Source of the DNA: Lachnospiraceae bacterium
Lineage (GTDB): Bacteria; Bacillota; Clostridia; Lachnospirales; Lachnospiraceae
DNA length: 64,000 nt
Reading direction: 5' to 3'
Assembly (NCBI GenBank): GCA_022767285.1
Contig: JALENY010000039.1
Location: 1-64,000, forward strand
Shown here in pieces: positions 61,912-64,000 of the stretch (position 1 is the stretch's first letter; every line of letters begins with the position of its first letter). The notes beneath the pieces are model-generated. The model was not told the DNA's origin, did no database searches, and saw nothing but the letters and a program-made list of their open reading frames with translations. A program made the position numbers and the translations under genes.

Positions 61912-63342
61912 TTATCCCAAAATTTCCGCCAGGATCTTATTTACCAGACCAGGGTTCGCCTTTCCCTGGGTTGCTTTCATGGTCTGTCCCACCAGTGCTC
62001 CGATGGCTTTTTTCTTACCGTTTTTATAGTCTTCCACAGATTTCGGATTCTCTGCCACAACTTTTTCGATAATAGCACGCAGTTCACCCTCATCGCTGAC
62101 GGATTTCAGCCCATGCTCCTCTACGTACTGATCCGGATCAATATTCTCATAGAATATTTTTTCAAAAACCTCCTTGGCAACCGTGCTGTTGATGGTTCCC
62201 CCATCGACCAGTTCAATCAGTTTTGCCAGATTCTCCGGTGCAAATGTAATATCTTCCGGATCTTTTCCGTTCTCGCTCAGGAGCCGAAATGTCTCTACCA
62301 TCAACCAATTGGATACTTTCTTCGGTTTTTTGCAGATGGCCGTGGTTGCCTCAAACAAATCAGCCAGCTTTTTCGAGGAAGTGATAATCTCGGCATCATA
62401 CTGCGGAATCTCAAATTCTGTTTTATACCGCTCCAATTTCTCCGTTCTCAGTTCCGGCTGGCGGTCACGGATTTCCTGCAGCCATTCGTCGCTGATGACC
62501 ACCGGCACCAGATCCGGATCCGGGAAGTAGCGGTAATCCTGTGCATCCTCTTTGGAACGCATAGCATAAGAATAGGATTTTACATCATCCCATCTTCTCG
62601 TTTCCTGAATGACCGGCTCCCCGGCTTTCAGAAGATCAATCTGGCGCTCGGTCTCGCCCTCGATCGCATGGGCGATTGCCTTAAAGGAATTCAGGTTTTT
62701 CATTTCGGTTCTGGTACCGAACTTTTCGGCTCCCACTTCGCGGACTGACAGGTTTACATCGGCACGCATGGAGCCCTCCTGCAGTTTGCAGTCGGATGCA
62801 CCCAGGTACTGAATGATCAGTCGAAGCTTATCCAGATAAGCAATTACTTCATCCGCACTTCTCATATCCGGCTCGGATACGATCTCGATCAGCGGCACAC
62901 CGCTTCGGTTGAAATCTACCAAAGATTCCCCCTCTTCGTCATGGATCAGTTTGCCCGCGTCTTCTTCCATATGGATCTCGTGAATGCCCACATTCTTCTT
63001 CCCGTTTTCAGTCTCAATCTCTACATAGCCGTCATGACAAATGGGCAGATATAACTGAGATATCTGATAGTTCTGAGGGTTATCCGGATAAAAATAGTTT
63101 TTTCGGTCAAACTTGCAGTACTGGTTAATCTGACAGTTTGTAGCCAAACCAACTGCAAGAGCATATTCTACTACCTGTTTATTTAAAACCGGAAGAGAAC
63201 CCGGCATACCGGTGCAGACCGGACAGGTATGGGTGTTGGGTGATCCGCCGAACTCTGTGGAGCAGCCGCAGAAAATCTTTGTCTTGGTGGCCAGTTCCAC
63301 ATGGACTTCCAGACCGATGACTGTCTCATACTGTTTTGCCAT
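61912..63342 (-). CDS. gatB: Asp/Glu-tRNA amidotransferase subunit B
   Basis: tRNA-binding and kinase subunit of the GatCAB amidotransferase, which converts Glu-tRNA-Gln and Asp-tRNA-Asn. N-terminus YETVIGLEVHVELATKTKIFC, metal/ATP-site stretches NTHTCPVCTGMPGSLPVLN and EDAGKLIHDEEG, then a helical and YqeY-like C-terminal tail (ALVGQTMKATQGKANP). The ATG at 63340-63342 with GGAGGAG gives 476 residues, the usual length; 43 more codons are open upstream within gatA. One base separates it from the gatA stop. Confidence 0.96.
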   Translation of the reverse strand: MAKQYETVIGLEVHVELATKTKIFCGCSTEFGGSPNTHTCPVCTGMPGSLPVLNKQVVEYALAVGLATNCQINQYCKFDRKNYFYPDNPQNYQISQLYLPICHDGYVEIETENGKKNVGIHEIHMEEDAGKLIHDEEGESLVDFNRSGVPLIEIVSEPDMRSADEVIAYLDKLRLIIQYLGASDCKLQEGSMRADVNLSVREVGAEKFGTRTEMKNLNSFKAIAHAIEGETERQIDLLKAGEPVIQETRRWDDVKSYSYAMRSKEDAQDYRYFPDPDLVPVVISDEWLQEIRDRQPELRTEKLERYKTEFEIPQYDAEIITSSKKLADLFEATTAICKKPKKVSNWLMVETFRLLSENGKDPEDITFAPENLAKLIELVDGGTINSTVAKEVFEKIFYENIDPDQYVEEHGLKSVSDEGELRAIIEKVVAENPKSVEDYKNGKKKAIGALVGQTMKATQGKANPGLVNKILAEILG

Positions 63343-63343
63343 A

Positions 63344-64000
63344 TCAGTTCTCCTCCTTTCTGCTGCATTCATACGCATAACCTGCTCGTATAATATTCTT
63401 TTCTTTGAAGCAATCACCGATAAACTGCGCACCGATAGGAAGCCCTTTGGAATCCATTCCGCAGGGAACACTCATACCGGGAAGGCCGGCCAGATTGACC
63501 GAAATCGTGTAAATGTCACCCAGGTACATTTTCAGCGGATCGCTTAAGGATTCTCCCAGCTTCGGCGCAGTTGTCGGTGCTGCAGGTCCGAGGATCACAT
63601 CATATTTTTCAAAAGCTTTATCAAACGCCTGCTTGATCAGGGCCTTCGTTCTCAGGGCTTTCAGATAATAAGCATCGTAATAGCCGGAGCTTAAAACAAA
63701 AGAACCGAGCATAATGCGGCGTTTTACTTCCGGTCCGAACCCTTCGGAACGGCTCTTTTTATACATATCATGAAGCCCCTGGTACTGTTCAGACCGATAG
63801 CCGTATTTTACACCGTCAAAACGTGACAGGTTAGAGCTTGCCTCTGCGGATGCAATGGTGTAATAAGCCGGAATGGCATATTCCACCAGGCTTAAGTCAA
63901 ATTCCTCCACTTCAGCCCCCTTTGCCTTCAGAACATCCGCCACTTTCAAAACAGCAGCCTTTACTTCCGGATCAAGGCCCTCTCCCAGATAATCTCTGGG
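63344..64000 (-). CDS. gatA: Asp/Glu-tRNA amidotransferase subunit A, 3' part
   Basis: Amidase subunit of GatCAB. Only the C-terminal 218 residues are in the window; the frame is open to the edge (position 64000) and the amidase Ser-Ser-Lys triad lies beyond it. Visible family features are [30 protein letters not shown] in parts, [35 protein letters not shown] and [12 protein letters not shown]. Upstream of gatB, as usual for gatCAB. Confidence 0.95.
   Translation of the reverse strand, partial: PRDYLGEGLDPEVKAAVLKVADVLKAKGAEVEEFDLSLVEYAIPAYYTIASAEASSNLSRFDGVKYGYRSEQYQGLHDMYKKSRSEGFGPEVKRRIMLGSFVLSSGYYDAYYLKALRTKALIKQAFDKAFEKYDVILGPAAPTTAPKLGESLSDPLKMYLGDIYTISVNLAGLPGMSVPCGMDSKGLPIGAQFIGDCFKEKNIIRAGYAYECSRKEEN

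Overview
The window reads as a chromosomal segment of an anaerobic, low-to-mid GC Gram-positive bacterium of the class Clostridia, most likely a gut Lachnospiraceae. The reasons are the strong AGGAGG ribosome binding sites, a Trp-specific T-box, a Bce-type peptide-sensing module, the tig-clpP-clpX-lon-engB gene order, an oxygen-sensitive class III ribonucleotide reductase, a glycyl-radical diol dehydratase and group-A ECF transport genes. Species-level placement is inference. I see no rRNA, tRNA, CRISPR array or complete insertion sequence.

Layout. 0.2-1.2 kb (minus strand): rplM-rpsI with a promoter and an L13-type leader. 1.3-4.8 kb: a tryptophan-family ABC transporter (trpXYZ) behind a T-box whose specifier is UGG. 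4.8-8.8 kb: a three-gene unit with a DUF5011-like membrane-anchored protein and two tandem fused BY-kinases (co-polymerase plus tyrosine kinase). 8.9-10.6 kb: an ECF S-component and a class V aminotransferase. 10.9-20.4 kb: a housekeeping block tig-clpP-clpX-lon-engB-ecfA1-ecfA2-ecfT-truA. In many Firmicutes truA is followed directly by rplM-rpsI; here about 10 kb of other genes lies between them. 20.5-22.3 kb: a DJ-1 protein, an XRE-CYTH fusion and a small XRE regulator. 22.4-27.3 kb: a Bce-type ABC transporter with its two-component system.

27.5-38.3 kb is the most unusual part. A tight minus-strand operon encodes a PqqD-like peptide-recognition protein, a 1559-residue exported fibro-slime protein, a 76-residue peptide with a YxxP leader motif and a C-terminal serine, an HPr-kinase-like protein and an exported GH20 hexosaminidase. 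An intrinsic terminator follows, and then a radical SAM/SPASM maturase. The two exported proteins share one C-terminal domain. A divergent tyrosine recombinase sits upstream, and between them lies a small inverted repeat enclosing a promoter. Together this looks like a peptide-modification system (RiPP-like) of a type I do not recognise, wired to cell-surface proteins and possibly phase variable.

38.5-44.6 kb: an orphan substrate-binding lipoprotein, a cyclase-family hydrolase with a possible structured leader RNA, and sbcCD. 44.7-50.4 kb: a complete B12-dependent diol/glycerol dehydratase operon (pduCDE, reactivase pduGH, adenosyltransferase) with no shell genes in view. 50.7-53.5 kb: a large exported lamin-tail/choice-of-anchor protein. 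53.8-56.0 kb: nrdD with NrdR-like boxes. 56.2-59.7 kb: a glycyl-radical diol dehydratase and its activase, a B12-independent enzyme for the same chemistry as the Pdu operon 10 kb away. 59.8-61.6 kb: a DUF4190-like membrane protein, a divergent Lgt paralogue and a VanZ-like protein. 61.9-64 kb: gatB and the 3' part of gatA, cut by the window edge.
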